A stretch of DNA of 64,000 nucleotides from Cupriavidus laharis (GCF_914271435.1 NZ_CAJZAI010000002.1:558001-622000); one strand, 5' to 3'; positions 28,519 to 38,240 are shown, counted from the first letter of the stretch. Translations and numbers: made by a program. Notes: generated from the letters alone by a model not told the origin.

Positions 28519-28620
28519 GCGGTCCGCTCAACTCTTAACGAATTCCGATTTCCCGATGCCCGGGTGCGCGCATGGCGCGGCACCCCGGCCCCGCACACCC
28601 TCTGACTGACCGAACCGACC

Positions 28621-29319
28621 ATGTCCTACGTCTTCACGCCTCCCGCCACCGTCGCCATTCCCGTTGCCGGCACCGACGACCAGTTCGCCGTGCGCCGCGT
28701 CTACTGCGTCGGCCGCAACTACGCCGCCCATGCGCGCGAAATGGGCTTCGACCCCGACCGCGAGCCGCCCTTCTTCTTCTGCAAGCCGGCCGACGCCATC
28801 GTGCCCGTAGCCGACGGCCAGACGCTGGAGCTGCCCTACCCCGTGCAGACGCAGAACTACCACTACGAAGCCGAACTGGTGGCCGTGATCGGCAAGGCTG
28901 GCGCCGACATTCCGGTGGAGCAGGCGCTGGAGCACGTGTGGGGCTACGCCGTGGGCCTGGACATGACCCGCCGCGACCTGCAGATGAAGATGCGCGAGAT
29001 GGGCCGCCCGTGGGAAATCGGCAAGGCCTTCGACGCGTCCGCGCCGGTTGCGCCGATCCACCGCGCTGCCGATATCGGCCACCCGCAGCAGGCCGCCATC
29101 TGGCTGACCGTCAACGGCCAGGACAAGCAGCGCAGCAACGTCACGCACCTGATCTGGTCGGTCGCGGAGACGGTGGCCTACCTGTCGCAGTTCTTCCGCC
29201 TGGAACCGGGCGACGTGATCTTCACCGGCACCCCGGAAGGCGTGGGCGCGGTCAAGGCCGGCGACACCATGGTGACTGGCGTCGAAGGCCTGGGCGAACT
29301 CAAGGTCCGCGTGGTCTGA
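28621..29319 (+). CDS. nagK: Fumarylpyruvate hydrolase
   Basis: A 232-residue FAH-family hydrolase cleaving fumarylpyruvate to fumarate and pyruvate, the last step of the gentisate route. The core motifs are YCVGRNYAAHAREMGF, FFFCKPADAIVP, the metal-binding HYEAELVAVIGK region, GYAVGLDMTRRDLQ, and GDVIFTGTPEGVGAV. Length and motifs suit NagK-type enzymes. It sits between gentisate dioxygenase and maleylpyruvate isomerase on the same strand. Confidence 0.92.
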   Translation: MSYVFTPPATVAIPVAGTDDQFAVRRVYCVGRNYAAHAREMGFDPDREPPFFFCKPADAIVPVADGQTLELPYPVQTQNYHYEAELVAVIGKAGADIPVEQALEHVWGYAVGLDMTRRDLQMKMREMGRPWEIGKAFDASAPVAPIHRAADIGHPQQAAIWLTVNGQDKQRSNVTHLIWSVAETVAYLSQFFRLEPGDVIFTGTPEGVGAVKAGDTMVTGVEGLGELKVRVV

Positions 29320-29356
29320 CACCCGGATGCCGCAAGCAGCAACCAGCAAGCCCATC

Positions 29357-29998
29357 ATGCAGCTCTATAGTTTCTTCAACAGCTCCACGTCCTATCGCGT
29401 GCGCATTGCGCTGGCGCTCAAGGGCCTGCCCTTCGAGTACCTGCCGGTCAACATCCGCACCGGCCAGCACCGCGAGGCGGAGTACGTGCAGGGCATCAAC
29501 CCGTCCGCTTCGGTGCCCGCGCTGGTGGACGGCGAATTCACGCTCGGACAGTCGCTCGCGATCATGGACTACCTCGATGCGCACTACCCCGAACCGCGCC
29601 TGCTGCCGCAGGAGCCCGAACGGCGCGCGCGCGTACTGGAACTGACCAGTCTCATCGCCTGCGACATCCACCCGGTCAACAACCTGCGCGTGCTGCGCTA
29701 CCTGCAGGATGTGCTGAAGGTGACGCCGGAACAGAAGGACGCCTGGTACCGCCACTGGATCGACGAAGGCATGGCCGGCGTGGAACGCCTGCTTGCGCTG
29801 CACCGCAAGGGCCTGTGGTGCTTCGGCGACAGCCCGACTCTCGCCGACGTCACGCTGGTGCCGCAGATCGCCAACGCCCAGCGCATGGGCTGCGACCTGT
29901 CGCCCTACCCGCGCGCGCTGGCAGTCTATGCGCACGCCAGTGTGCACCCCGCTTTCGCCAAGGCTGCGCCCAAGCAGCAACCGGACTACACGGCCTGA
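29357..29998 (+). CDS. nagL: Maleylpyruvate isomerase (zeta-class GST)
   Basis: A 213-residue glutathione S-transferase-fold isomerase (maleylpyruvate to fumarylpyruvate). The glutathione site SSTSYRVRIALALKG lies at residues 8-22 and the zeta-type ATLADV-like stretch is SPTLADVTLVPQIANAQR. The start at 29357 (MQLYSFFNSST) matches known family N-termini. An in-frame ATG at 29327 would add ten residues, and neither has a strong ribosome site. It lies between fumarylpyruvate hydrolase and the hydroxylase gene. Confidence 0.9.
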   Translation: MQLYSFFNSSTSYRVRIALALKGLPFEYLPVNIRTGQHREAEYVQGINPSASVPALVDGEFTLGQSLAIMDYLDAHYPEPRLLPQEPERRARVLELTSLIACDIHPVNNLRVLRYLQDVLKVTPEQKDAWYRHWIDEGMAGVERLLALHRKGLWCFGDSPTLADVTLVPQIANAQRMGCDLSPYPRALAVYAHASVHPAFAKAAPKQQPDYTA

Positions 29999-30025
29999 TC
30001 GACAGACCCAGGCCAGGAGACAAGC

Positions 30026-31240
30026 ATGAACACACCACAAGACACGGGGCGCAAGGTCCTGATCATCGGCGGCGGCATCGGCGGCCTGGCGGCGGCGCTG
30101 GCGCTGGCGCGACAGGGCATCCGCATCGAACTGCTGGAGCAGGCCGACCAGATCGGCGAGATCGGCGCCGGCATCCAGCTCGCGGCCAACGCCTTCGCGG
30201 CCATGGACGCGCTGGGCGTGGGCGAGGCCGCACGCGGCCGCGCGGTCTTCACTGACTACCTCAGCCTGCGCGACGCGATCGACACGCACGAGATCGCGCG
30301 CGTGGATGTCGGCACGCCCTACCGCGAGCGCTTCGGCAACCCATATGCGGTGATCCACCGCGCGGACATCCACCTTTCGATCCTGGAAGCGGTGCAGGAC
30401 CACCCGCTGATCAGCTTCCGCACCGCGACGCGCGTCGAGAAGCTGGAGCAGGACGAGCGCGGCGTCACCGTCATCGACCAGCGCGGCGAGCGCCACCATG
30501 CCGATGCCGTGGTCGGCTGCGACGGCGTCAAGTCCGCCATCCGCGAGTCGCTGATTGGCGACGTGCCGCGCGTGACCGGCCACGTGGTGTACCGCGCGGT
30601 CGTCGAGGTCGACAACATGCCGAAGGACCTGCAGGTCAACGCGCCCGTGGTATGGGCCGGCCCGAACTGCCATCTCGTGCACTACCCGCTGCGCGGCGGC
30701 CAGCAGTACAACCTCGTCGTCACCTTCCACAGCCGCGAGCAGGAAACCTGGGGCGTGCGCGAAGGCAGCAAGGAGGAAGTGCTGTCGTATTTCGACGGCA
30801 TCCACGCGCTGCCGCACCAGATGCTGGACCGCCCCACCTCATGGAAGCGCTGGGCCACGGCCGACCGCGACCCGGTGGAGCGCTGGAGCTTCGGCCGCGC
30901 CACCATCCTCGGCGATGCCGCGCACCCGATGACGCAATACGTCGCGCAGGGCGCCTGCCAGGCGCTCGAAGATGCCGTCACGCTGGGCGTCGCTGTGGAA
31001 GCGGCCGGCCATGACTTCGAAGCCGCGTTCAAGCTGTACGAACAGGCGCGCATCCCGCGCACCGCACGCGTGCTTTACGCCGCGCGCGACATGGGCCGCG
31101 TGTACCACGCCAAGGGCGTCGACCGCATGGTGCGCAACACGCTGTGGACCGGCCGCACGCAGGCGCAGTACTACGACGCGCTGCAGTGGCTGCACGGCTG
31201 GCGCGCCGAACGCTGCCTGAGCCCGACGCCCTGGCTCTGA
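30026..31240 (+). CDS. 3-hydroxybenzoate 6-monooxygenase
   Basis: A 404-residue FAD monooxygenase that would para-hydroxylate 3-hydroxybenzoate to gentisate with NADH. The GGGIGG dinucleotide motif is at residues 15-20, the DG motif in VVGCDGVKSAIRE, and the second FAD motif in ILGDAAHPMTQYVAQGACQ. Length and sequence resemble the MhbM/NagX-type enzymes. Salicylate 5- or 1-hydroxylase families are alternatives, but the gentisate genes on either side favour the 3-hydroxybenzoate role. AGGAGA lies before the ATG. Confidence 0.88.
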   Translation: MNTPQDTGRKVLIIGGGIGGLAAALALARQGIRIELLEQADQIGEIGAGIQLAANAFAAMDALGVGEAARGRAVFTDYLSLRDAIDTHEIARVDVGTPYRERFGNPYAVIHRADIHLSILEAVQDHPLISFRTATRVEKLEQDERGVTVIDQRGERHHADAVVGCDGVKSAIRESLIGDVPRVTGHVVYRAVVEVDNMPKDLQVNAPVVWAGPNCHLVHYPLRGGQQYNLVVTFHSREQETWGVREGSKEEVLSYFDGIHALPHQMLDRPTSWKRWATADRDPVERWSFGRATILGDAAHPMTQYVAQGACQALEDAVTLGVAVEAAGHDFEAAFKLYEQARIPRTARVLYAARDMGRVYHAKGVDRMVRNTLWTGRTQAQYYDALQWLHGWRAERCLSPTPWL

Positions 31241-31340
31241 ACTTCAGGAAAACCATGCAGTGACCACTACGGTGACTGGCGGCCGACCCGGCCGCCGGCC
31301 CGATTTCGTCCCGAAACAGGCAACGAGGAGGAGACAACCC

Positions 31341-32684
31341 ATGCCTGCCAGCCAGACCATCAACGTATCCGCGTTCATCGACCGCCAGCCGCTATCGCCC
31401 TTTCAGGTCATGATCGTGGTGCTGTGCTTCCTGATCGTCGCCATCGACGGTTTCGACACCGCCGCCATCGGTTTCATCGCCCCGGCCATCCGCGCCGAAT
31501 GGCAACTGACACCGGCGCACCTCGCCCCGCTGTTCGGCGCGGGCCTGGCCGGCCTGATGGCCGGCGCCTTCCTGTTCGGCCCGCTGGCCGACCGCTTCGG
31601 CCGCAAGAGCGTGCTGGTGTTCTCGGTGCTGTTCTTCGGCGTGGCCAGCCTGGCTTCGGCGTGGTCGGGCGAGCTGTGGGCGCTGATCGCGCTGCGCTTC
31701 CTGACCGGCCTTGGCCTGGGCGGTGCCATGCCCAATACCATCACGCTGACATCCGAGTTCTGTCCCGAGAAGCGCCGCTCCTTCCTGGTCACGACCATGT
31801 TCTGCGGCTTCACGCTCGGCTCCGCGCTGGGCGGGCTGGCCTCGGCCGGGCTGATCGAAGTCTACGGCTGGCGTTCGGTGCTGGTCGTCGGCGGCGTGCT
31901 GCCGCTCGTGCTCGCAGTGCTGCTGGCGCTCCTGTTACCGGAGTCGGTGCGCTACCTCGTGATGGCCGGCCGCGCACCGGAACGTATCGCCGCCACGCTG
32001 CAACGCATCGCCCCACAGGCTGACCTGCGCGGCGCCACCTTCACCGTGGCCGAGGCGCGCAGCACCAGCTCGCCGGTGCGCCACCTGTTCAAGCCCGAAC
32101 TGGTGCGCGGCACGCTGCTGTTCTGGCTGACGTTCTTCATGAGCCTGCTGGTGATCTACCTGCTCTCGAGCTGGCTGCCGACGCTGCTGCGCAGCACCGG
32201 CCTGTCGCTGCGCACCGCGGCGCTGGTCACCACCATGTTCCAGGTCGGCGGCACGCTCGGTGCCATCGCGCTGGGCTGGCTGATGGACCGCTTCAACCCG
32301 CACTACGTGCTGGCCATCAGCTACGCGCTGGCGGGCGTGTTCGTCGCGGCGATCGGAAGCCTGGCGGATGCACCCGTGCTGGCCGGTGCGGCGGTGTTCT
32401 TCGCAGGCTTCTGCATTTCCGGTTCGCAGGTCGGCGCCAACGCGCTGTCGGCAGGCTTCTATCCGACCGACTGCCGCGCCACTGGCGTAAGCTGGGCCAA
32501 CGGCGTGGGCCGGCTCGGTTCGGTGGTGGGCTCCGTCGGCGGTGCCACCATGCTGTCGATGGGACTGGGCATGCCTTCGTTGTTCGCGCTGATCGGCGTG
32601 CCCGCGGTGCTGGCCGGCTGCACCATGCTGACACTCGGGCTGTCGCGGCGCGCCCATGCGCGGCAGGAACTCGCCGCGAGCTGA
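31341..32684 (+). CDS. MFS aromatic acid transporter, gentisate operon
   Basis: A 447-residue member of the aromatic acid:H+ symporter family (12 helices), carrying the helix 1 motif DGFDTAAIGFIAPAI and the loop motif GPLADRFGRKSVL. It is a clear paralogue of the PcaK-like protein at 11257-12639. Its position as last gene of the operon suggests import of 3-hydroxybenzoate or gentisate. The start ATG 31341 follows GAGGAGGAG. An earlier ATG would add 27 residues with no homology. Confidence 0.88.
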   Translation: MPASQTINVSAFIDRQPLSPFQVMIVVLCFLIVAIDGFDTAAIGFIAPAIRAEWQLTPAHLAPLFGAGLAGLMAGAFLFGPLADRFGRKSVLVFSVLFFGVASLASAWSGELWALIALRFLTGLGLGGAMPNTITLTSEFCPEKRRSFLVTTMFCGFTLGSALGGLASAGLIEVYGWRSVLVVGGVLPLVLAVLLALLLPESVRYLVMAGRAPERIAATLQRIAPQADLRGATFTVAEARSTSSPVRHLFKPELVRGTLLFWLTFFMSLLVIYLLSSWLPTLLRSTGLSLRTAALVTTMFQVGGTLGAIALGWLMDRFNPHYVLAISYALAGVFVAAIGSLADAPVLAGAAVFFAGFCISGSQVGANALSAGFYPTDCRATGVSWANGVGRLGSVVGSVGGATMLSMGLGMPSLFALIGVPAVLAGCTMLTLGLSRRAHARQELAAS

Positions 32685-32696
32685 CAGGCGCCTGCG

Positions 32697-33863
32697 TCAG
32701 CGCGCCCGCAGCGCATCGACGATGTTCATGCGGGCCGCGCGCAGCGCCGGCAGGAAGCCACCGACCAGGCCCATCGCCATCGAAAACCCCAGCGTCTCTG
32801 CCACGATGACCGGCGTCAGGATGAAGCGGAACGACAGGTCCGCAAAGGTCTGGAAATTGGTCGTGGAGAACGATGCAAACTGCATCAACGCGGCACAGCA
32901 AAGTCCGGCCACACCGCCGGCCAGCCCGAGCAGCAGCGCCTCGACCAGGAACGCGGCGAGCACGTTGGTGCGCCGGAAGCCCAGCGCGCGCAGCGTGCCG
33001 ATCTCCGCGACCCGGTTGGCCACCGACGCATACATGGTGATCATCGCGCCGATCATCGCCGCGATCGAGAAGATCGTGGACAGCGTCAGGCCCAGGATAT
33101 TGATGAACGACGACAGCGCCTTGGACTGGTCGCTGTAGAAAGTCTGCTCACGCTTTGCCTCCGCTGTCAGGCGCGGGTCGACGTCGATGTCGGCGCGCAG
33201 GCGTGCAAACCCTTCCGGCCGCGACAGGCGCACCACCATCGACGAATAGCTTGTGCGCCGAAACGACTGCATGAGCTGGTCGGCATCGCCCCAGATCTCC
33301 GAATCAAAGCCGCTGCCGCCCGCGTCGAACACGCCGACGATGGTCCAGTCGCGCTGGGCGAAGCGCAGGCGCCCGCCGAGCTGCGCGCCCGTGAAGCCCC
33401 GCGCCACGCTGCTGCCGACGATGATCTCCGACGAGCCCGGCCGGAACGTGCGCCCCGCCACCAGCCGGATCTGCGGCCGCAACGCGAGACCCTTCGGCGA
33501 CACGCCCCGGATCACGACATTGGAAGGCGTGTCCGAACCGCGCTTGGTCAGCGAGATCAGCACCACCGCCTCCTTCGACGCCATGGGCCGGCCGTTGCCG
33601 TCCATCGCCACCGACGGGTGCATCTCCATGATGCTGGCCTGGTCGCGGCTGACGGCGCTCTGCACCTCGGTCTCCGCGCCCTTGCGGATCAAGACCACGT
33701 TGTCCTGCTCGCCGGTGGTGACGAGCGTGCGCTTGAGCCCCGCATCGAGCATCAGCATGGTGGCGAACACGAATACCACCAGCGCGAGTCCGCCTGCCGT
33801 CAGCGCGGTGGTCAGGCGCCGGGCCCAGAGGTTGCGCGCGATATAGCTGAGCGGGATCGCCAT
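32697..33863 (-). CDS. ABC transporter permease, MacB/FtsX type (second)
   Basis: A 388-residue permease with one N-terminal membrane helix (about 18-40), a long periplasmic domain (45-260) and three C-terminal helices (about 268-380). The C-terminal FtsX motif EIGTLRALGFRRTNVLAAF is present. It is the last gene of the HlyD-ATPase-permease-permease unit, eight bases after the first permease. The two permeases probably form a heterodimer in a MacB-like efflux or lipoprotein-releasing system. Substrate not evident. Confidence 0.85.
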   Translation of the reverse strand: MAIPLSYIARNLWARRLTTALTAGGLALVVFVFATMLMLDAGLKRTLVTTGEQDNVVLIRKGAETEVQSAVSRDQASIMEMHPSVAMDGNGRPMASKEAVVLISLTKRGSDTPSNVVIRGVSPKGLALRPQIRLVAGRTFRPGSSEIIVGSSVARGFTGAQLGGRLRFAQRDWTIVGVFDAGGSGFDSEIWGDADQLMQSFRRTSYSSMVVRLSRPEGFARLRADIDVDPRLTAEAKREQTFYSDQSKALSSFINILGLTLSTIFSIAAMIGAMITMYASVANRVAEIGTLRALGFRRTNVLAAFLVEALLLGLAGGVAGLCCAALMQFASFSTTNFQTFADLSFRFILTPVIVAETLGFSMAMGLVGGFLPALRAARMNIVDALRAR

Positions 33864-33871
33864 GCGAGCGC

Positions 33872-35026
33872 CTAACCGATGGCCCGCAGGCCTTCCACGA
33901 TGCGCACGCGCGCCGCCTGCACCGCCGGCACCACGGCGGCGGCCAGCCCCACGGCCAATGCGCAGGCCGCCTGCATCCACATCGTTTCGTGCGAGACGGA
34001 AAACACGGGGAATACACCGCCCACGGCCTGCTTGAACATGGCAGCCATGGGCGGCGTCGCCAGCATGCCGATGCTGCCACCCACCAGGCAGATGAACATC
34101 GATTCGCCGAACATCAGCAGTGCCAGGAAGCCCGGCCCGAAGCCGAGTGCCTTGAGCGTGGCGTACTCCACGGTGCGTTCGCGCGCACTCATGGCCATGG
34201 CGTTGGCCATCACGGCCATGATGATCAGGATCACCACGTACGACACCACGCGGATGGCCGCGATGATCTGGTTCGACATGGCCACGAAGCCAAGCTGGAA
34301 GGCCTGCTCGGTTTCGGTCAGCGTCTCGGCCAGCGAATTGCGGAACACGCCATCCACACTGCGGGAAATGGCGGCGGCATTGTCCGGGTTGTCGATGCCG
34401 AGGATGTACACGCCGACCTGGTCGGCCTGCCGCGCCGTGCGCTTGCGCACGGTCTCGTTCAGGTACTCCCAGTGGAACACCATGTGGCGCGTGATGGTGC
34501 TTTCATCGCGCCCTTCCATGATGCCGCGCACGATGAAATCCCACGTACCCGGATAGATCGTGCCCTTGATGGGAATGACGTCGCCCACCTTGAAGCCGTA
34601 CTGGTCCGCGAGCTGCCGCCCGATCAGGCAGCCCTTGCGGTCGCGCTGGTAGTCGGCGCGCTGCTGCGCCGTGACGACGAACTCGGGGTACAGGTCGAGG
34701 TAGTTGTCCGAGACGGCAAACTGCGCGAAGAAGTTCTTCGGGTCGCGGTAAACGCCGCCGAACCAGTTTGAGCGGGCCACCACCGTCACGCCGTCCACGC
34801 CGCGGATGCGGCTTTCATAGCTGAGCGGCAGCGGAAACACCAGCGAGATCGCGTTGCGCGTCACCAGCCGCCCGCTGGAAGCCGCAGCCGCGCCCGCATA
34901 CCAGGCGTCGACCACGGTCTGCAGCAGGCCATAGGCCAGCACCGCAACCACCAGCCCGGTCACGGTCAGCACGGTGCGCAGCTTGTGGCGCAGCGCGTTG
35001 CGGGCGATCAGCTTCAGCACGAACAT
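33872..35026 (-). CDS. ABC transporter permease, MacB/FtsX type (first)
   Basis: A 384-residue permease with the same layout as its neighbour: N-terminal helix (about 15-36), periplasmic region, and three C-terminal helices with the motif [20 protein letters not shown]. The sequence is diverged from the second permease, so they are not a recent duplication. It starts 21 bases after the ATPase stop. Periplasmic placement of the big loop matches energy transfer from ATPase to adaptor, as in MacAB. Confidence 0.85.
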   Translation of the reverse strand: MFVLKLIARNALRHKLRTVLTVTGLVVAVLAYGLLQTVVDAWYAGAAAASSGRLVTRNAISLVFPLPLSYESRIRGVDGVTVVARSNWFGGVYRDPKNFFAQFAVSDNYLDLYPEFVVTAQQRADYQRDRKGCLIGRQLADQYGFKVGDVIPIKGTIYPGTWDFIVRGIMEGRDESTITRHMVFHWEYLNETVRKRTARQADQVGVYILGIDNPDNAAAISRSVDGVFRNSLAETLTETEQAFQLGFVAMSNQIIAAIRVVSYVVILIIMAVMANAMAMSARERTVEYATLKALGFGPGFLALLMFGESMFICLVGGSIGMLATPPMAAMFKQAVGGVFPVFSVSHETMWMQAACALAVGLAAAVVPAVQAARVRIVEGLRAIG

Positions 35027-35047
35027 GGCGCGCGCGGTCAGTGCGGT

Positions 35048-35764
35048 TCAGGGGCCGTTGCCATGGGTCAGCTCTCCCTTCTCCAGGTGCACCATCGATC
35101 GGGCCGCATTGGCGGCATGCGCGTCATGCGTGACCATGATGATGGTCTTGCCGGCCTCGCGGTTGAGCCGCTGCAGCATCGCCAGGATATCCGCAGCGGC
35201 GTTGCGGTCGAGGTCGCCGGTGGGCTCGTCGGCCACGATCAGCATGGGGTCGGTGATCAGCGCGCGAGCAATGGCCACCCGCTGCTGCTGCCCGCCGGAC
35301 AGCTCCGACGGATAGTGGCTCATGCGGTCGGCCAGGTTCACCATGCCGAGCACCATCTCCACGCGCGCGCGGCGCTCCGCGCGCGACAGGCGCGTCAGCA
35401 TCAGCGGCAGCTCTACGTTCTCGAACGCCGTGAGCACGGGCATCAGGTTGTAGAACTGGAAGATGAAGCCGACGTTGGCCGCACGCCAGGCGGCCAGTTC
35501 GGATTCCGCCAGCCGGGTAATGTCCTGCCCGGCCACCAGCAGTTCGCCGCTGTCCGGCCGGTCGATGCCTGCAATCAGGTTGAGCAGCGTGCTCTTGCCG
35601 GAACCGGACGGCCCCATCAGCGCGATGAAATCGCCCTCGGCGATATCGAGCGTGATGTCGGTCAGCACCGGCACGGTCTGCATGCCGCGCCGGTACGACT
35701 TGGCGACGTGGCGGATGCGTACGAGCGGGGCGGCTTCCACGTTATTTCTTTGCCACGGTGACAC
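35048..35764 (-). CDS. ABC transporter ATPase, LolD/MacB type
   Basis: A 238-residue ATPase with Walker [10 protein letters not shown] (51-59), signature [15 protein letters not shown], Walker [14 protein letters not shown] and H-loop TIIMVTHD. It powers the two FtsX-type permeases downstream. The start at 35764 overlaps the adaptor gene by 23 bases. A GTG at 35740, just past the adaptor stop, would also give a complete domain, so the first eight residues are doubtful. Confidence 0.9.
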   Translation of the reverse strand: MSPWQRNNVEAAPLVRIRHVAKSYRRGMQTVPVLTDITLDIAEGDFIALMGPSGSGKSTLLNLIAGIDRPDSGELLVAGQDITRLAESELAAWRAANVGFIFQFYNLMPVLTAFENVELPLMLTRLSRAERRARVEMVLGMVNLADRMSHYPSELSGGQQQRVAIARALITDPMLIVADEPTGDLDRNAAADILAMLQRLNREAGKTIIMVTHDAHAANAARSMVHLEKGELTHGNGP

Positions 35765-36986
35765 TGGCGCCGTCGCGCAGCTTGTCGCCCGGAGCCAGCA
35801 CCAGTGTGTCGCCGGCGGCCACGCCGCTGACCGCCACCAGTTCGCCGATGCGCTCGCCGGTGGTCACCGCCGCTTCATGCGCCTTGCCGTCGCGGACCAC
35901 GAACACCACCTTGCGCCCGTCGCGCGTGGCAATGGCGGCAGGCTGCACCGCCACCACAGGCTTGCGGTCCTGCTCGGCCAGCGGCCGGGACAGGAACGCG
36001 ATCTTGGCGCTCATGTCCGGCAGCACGCGCGCGTCGCGGTCGACAAAGCGCACCTTGACCAGCACCGTAGCCTTGGAGCGATCGACCGTTGGCACGATGC
36101 GCGACACCTGGCCCGCGAAGCGGACGTCTGGCAGCGCATCGAGCTGCATCAGGCACGGCTGGTCCGCGCGGATCTTTGCGATATTGGATTCGGCGACGTC
36201 CGCTTCGACTTCCAGCGTGTCCATGTCGGCAATGGTCACCACCGCGCCCTTGGTGTCGGACGCCGACGAAAACGGCGTGATGTTGTCGCCCACATTGGCA
36301 TGCTTGACCAGCACCACGCCGTCGAACGGCGCGCGAATGACGGTCTGGTCGACCGCCACCTGGGCGGCCTGGGCATTGGCCTGCGCCGACACGATCGCCG
36401 CGCGCGAATTGGCGACCGACGCTTGCGCTTTCCTGAAGCGAGCGAGATCGGCGTCGTACTGCTGCACCGAGATCGCCTTCGGGCCCAGCAGCTGTTCGGA
36501 GCGGCGCAGGTTCACTTCCGCGTCGCGGAGTTCGGCGAGCTGCAGCGCCAGATTGGCTTGGGCAACGTTCACCTGTGCTGTCGCCTGCGCCAGCGTGGCG
36601 CCCACGTCGCGGCTTTCGATGCGGGCGATGATCTCGTCCTTCTTCACCCGCGATCCCTCCAGCACGCCCAGCCATTCGAGCCGGCCCTGTGCCTTGGAGG
36701 CGACGGCCGCCTTGCGCTGGGGCACGACGTAGCCGGTGGCATTGAGGAGGGTGTAGTTCTGGGACGGATAGGCCGATGAGACCGTCACGGTTTCCACTGC
36801 CGTGGGGCCGGCCAGCTTGAAGATGATGGCGGCCGCCACGGCCAGCACGACAGCGATGGCGATGTAGGGAAGCCACCGGCGGCGCCGCGGGGGTGCGGCG
36901 TGCGGGCCGCGGTCGATTTTCAGCCTGGAGAGGTCGGGGTCGGGCAAGCGGGTCGTCTCCTGCAAGGGATCGCCAGTGCGGGGCAT
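35742..36986 (-). CDS. Periplasmic adaptor (HlyD/MacA-like membrane fusion protein)
   Basis: A 414-residue adaptor anchored by one N-terminal helix (about 38-58, IAIAVVLAVAAAIIFKLAG). It then has a biotinyl-lipoyl barrel (AAVASKAQGRLEWLGVLEGSRVKK in two halves: AAVASKAQGRL, EGSRVKKDEIIARI), a coiled-coil hairpin (about 130-215), and a beta-barrel domain. It would bridge the inner-membrane ABC pump to an outer-membrane TolC-like channel, which is not encoded nearby. First gene of the four-gene export unit, with its control region in the gap up to 37182. Confidence 0.88.
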   Translation of the reverse strand: MPRTGDPLQETTRLPDPDLSRLKIDRGPHAAPPRRRRWLPYIAIAVVLAVAAAIIFKLAGPTAVETVTVSSAYPSQNYTLLNATGYVVPQRKAAVASKAQGRLEWLGVLEGSRVKKDEIIARIESRDVGATLAQATAQVNVAQANLALQLAELRDAEVNLRRSEQLLGPKAISVQQYDADLARFRKAQASVANSRAAIVSAQANAQAAQVAVDQTVIRAPFDGVVLVKHANVGDNITPFSSASDTKGAVVTIADMDTLEVEADVAESNIAKIRADQPCLMQLDALPDVRFAGQVSRIVPTVDRSKATVLVKVRFVDRDARVLPDMSAKIAFLSRPLAEQDRKPVVAVQPAAIATRDGRKVVFVVRDGKAHEAAVTTGERIGELVAVSGVAAGDTLVLAPGDKLRDGASVTVAKK

Positions 36987-37181
36987 TGGCTTGCCAGTAT
37001 AGCGCTGCGTGCACTTGGGGCAGGAGGTGGGGAAGGGGGCAGGTCTGGTTGATCTGGTGATAGTTGGGGGACGCTATTGCGTGCCCTAGGGTTTTGCCCA
37101 ATAACCCTAGCTATCCCCCTGTTTTCACTATGTTTTCTTCCTCTTTATCTAACCATCCCCTCCAATCCACAAAAAACTTCC

Positions 37182-37209
37182 TTGACCAAATTCATTCTCC
37201 GCGCATAAT
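37182..37209 (+). promoter_or_regulatory. Promoter of the hydroxyquinol-type cluster
   Basis: TTGACC (37182-37187), a 16-base spacer, and CATAAT (37204-37209) closely match the sigma-70 consensus. The tandem LacI-type operators begin two bases after the -10, so a start near 37216 would fall inside the first operator, an arrangement for repression. Confidence 0.6.
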
Positions 37210-37210
37210 T

Positions 37211-37235
37211 GCAAACGTTTGCTGCAAACGTTTGC
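37211..37235. promoter_or_regulatory. Tandem LacI-family operators
   Basis: Two perfect copies of GCAAACGTTTGC, at 37211-37222 and 37224-37235, spaced 13 bases. The palindrome with central CG is of LacI/PurR type. The copies lie between the promoter and the dioxygenase start (37249). A LacI-family gene sits at the end of the same cluster (43617-44654) and is the natural binder. Confidence 0.7.
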
Positions 37236-37248
37236 AAGGAGCAAGAAG

Positions 37249-38187
37249 ATGGAGACCACGCAATACAAAGAACAGGCCGAATCCGGCCACCCCCCGCGCC
37301 TGATCGAGGACGAGAATTCCGTCACCCAGATCGTCCAGGCCGCCATGGCGCAGACCGCCAGCCCGCGGTTGCGCTTTGCCATGGGCCTGCTGGTCCAGCA
37401 CTTGCACGATTTCCTGCGTGAGGTCCGCCCCACGGACGAGGAGTTCGAACAGGCGCTGGAATTCATCGCCGCGCTGGGCCACGCGACCCATGCGACCAAC
37501 AATGAGGTGGTGCTGGCCGCCGACGTGCTGGGCCTGTCCACGCTGGTGACGGTGATGAACAACAACACGAAGGACGGCCGCACGCCCGGCGCGCTGCTGG
37601 GCCCGTTCTACCGCGCCAGGGCTCCGCGCTACACCTGCGGCGACTGCGTGGTGCAGGACGACGCGCCGGGCCTGCCGCTGTTCGTGCGCGGCACCGTGCG
37701 CGCGACCGATGGCACGCCGCTGCCCGGCGCGCTCGTGGAGATCTGGCAGGCATCGCCGGTCGGCCTGTACGACAACCAGGACCCGCGCCAGCCCGACCGC
37801 AACCTGCGCGGCTGCTTCCATACCGATGGACAGGGTGCCTACCACTTCCGCACCGTGCGCCCGGCCGGCTATCCGGTGCCGACCAACGGCCCGATCGGCA
37901 CGCTGCTGGACGCCCAGCAACGCCATCCGTACCGGCCTGCGCATATCCATTTCATCGTGGCTGCCCCGGGCTACCGCACGCTGGTGACACAGGTGTTCGT
38001 GGACGAGGCGCAGGCGCTGGAATCGGATGTCACGTTCGGCGTGCACCAGCAGCTCGTGGGGCAACTCGAGCTGGTCGACCACGGCCACAGCCCGTGGGGC
38101 AACCTGCCCGCGCCGTTCTACACGCTGGACTTCGACTTCACGCTCGAACCCGGCGAACAGTGCTTCCCGAAGCCGCCGATCGACTGA
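37249..38187 (+). CDS. Hydroxyquinol 1,2-dioxygenase-like intradiol dioxygenase
   Basis: A 312-residue intradiol dioxygenase with the helical dimerisation domain of the catechol/hydroxyquinol branch (about 20-115), followed by the catalytic beta-sandwich. Fe(III) ligands are Y174 (VGLYDNQD), Y208 (PAGYPVP), H232 and H234 (RPAHIHF). Hydroxyquinol cleavage gives maleylacetate. Chlorocatechol or catechol dioxygenases cannot be excluded, but overall sequence favours the hydroxyquinol type. Start ATG 37249 follows AAGGAGCAAG, just past the operators. First gene of a seven-gene catabolic cluster ending with its LacI-type regulator. Confidence 0.88.
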   Translation: METTQYKEQAESGHPPRLIEDENSVTQIVQAAMAQTASPRLRFAMGLLVQHLHDFLREVRPTDEEFEQALEFIAALGHATHATNNEVVLAADVLGLSTLVTVMNNNTKDGRTPGALLGPFYRARAPRYTCGDCVVQDDAPGLPLFVRGTVRATDGTPLPGALVEIWQASPVGLYDNQDPRQPDRNLRGCFHTDGQGAYHFRTVRPAGYPVPTNGPIGTLLDAQQRHPYRPAHIHFIVAAPGYRTLVTQVFVDEAQALESDVTFGVHQQLVGQLELVDHGHSPWGNLPAPFYTLDFDFTLEPGEQCFPKPPID

Positions 38188-38200
38188 CGGCACCGCTTTC

Positions 38201-38240
38201 CACGTTTTTCACGTTTTTCACGTTTTTCACGTTTTCCACG
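38201..38240. repeat. Short tandem repeat, 9-base unit CACGTTTTT
   Basis: Four adjacent copies of CACGTTTTT (the fourth ends in C) plus a partial CACG, in the 70-base gap between the dioxygenase and SDR genes. Such runs can change copy number by slippage, altering the spacing before the SDR ribosome site. Confidence 0.85.

Noticed and set aside
37211-37235. Insertion-sequence end repeats
   Set aside because: The short palindromes flank nothing and lie right at a promoter; no transposase is near. Operator is the simpler reading.
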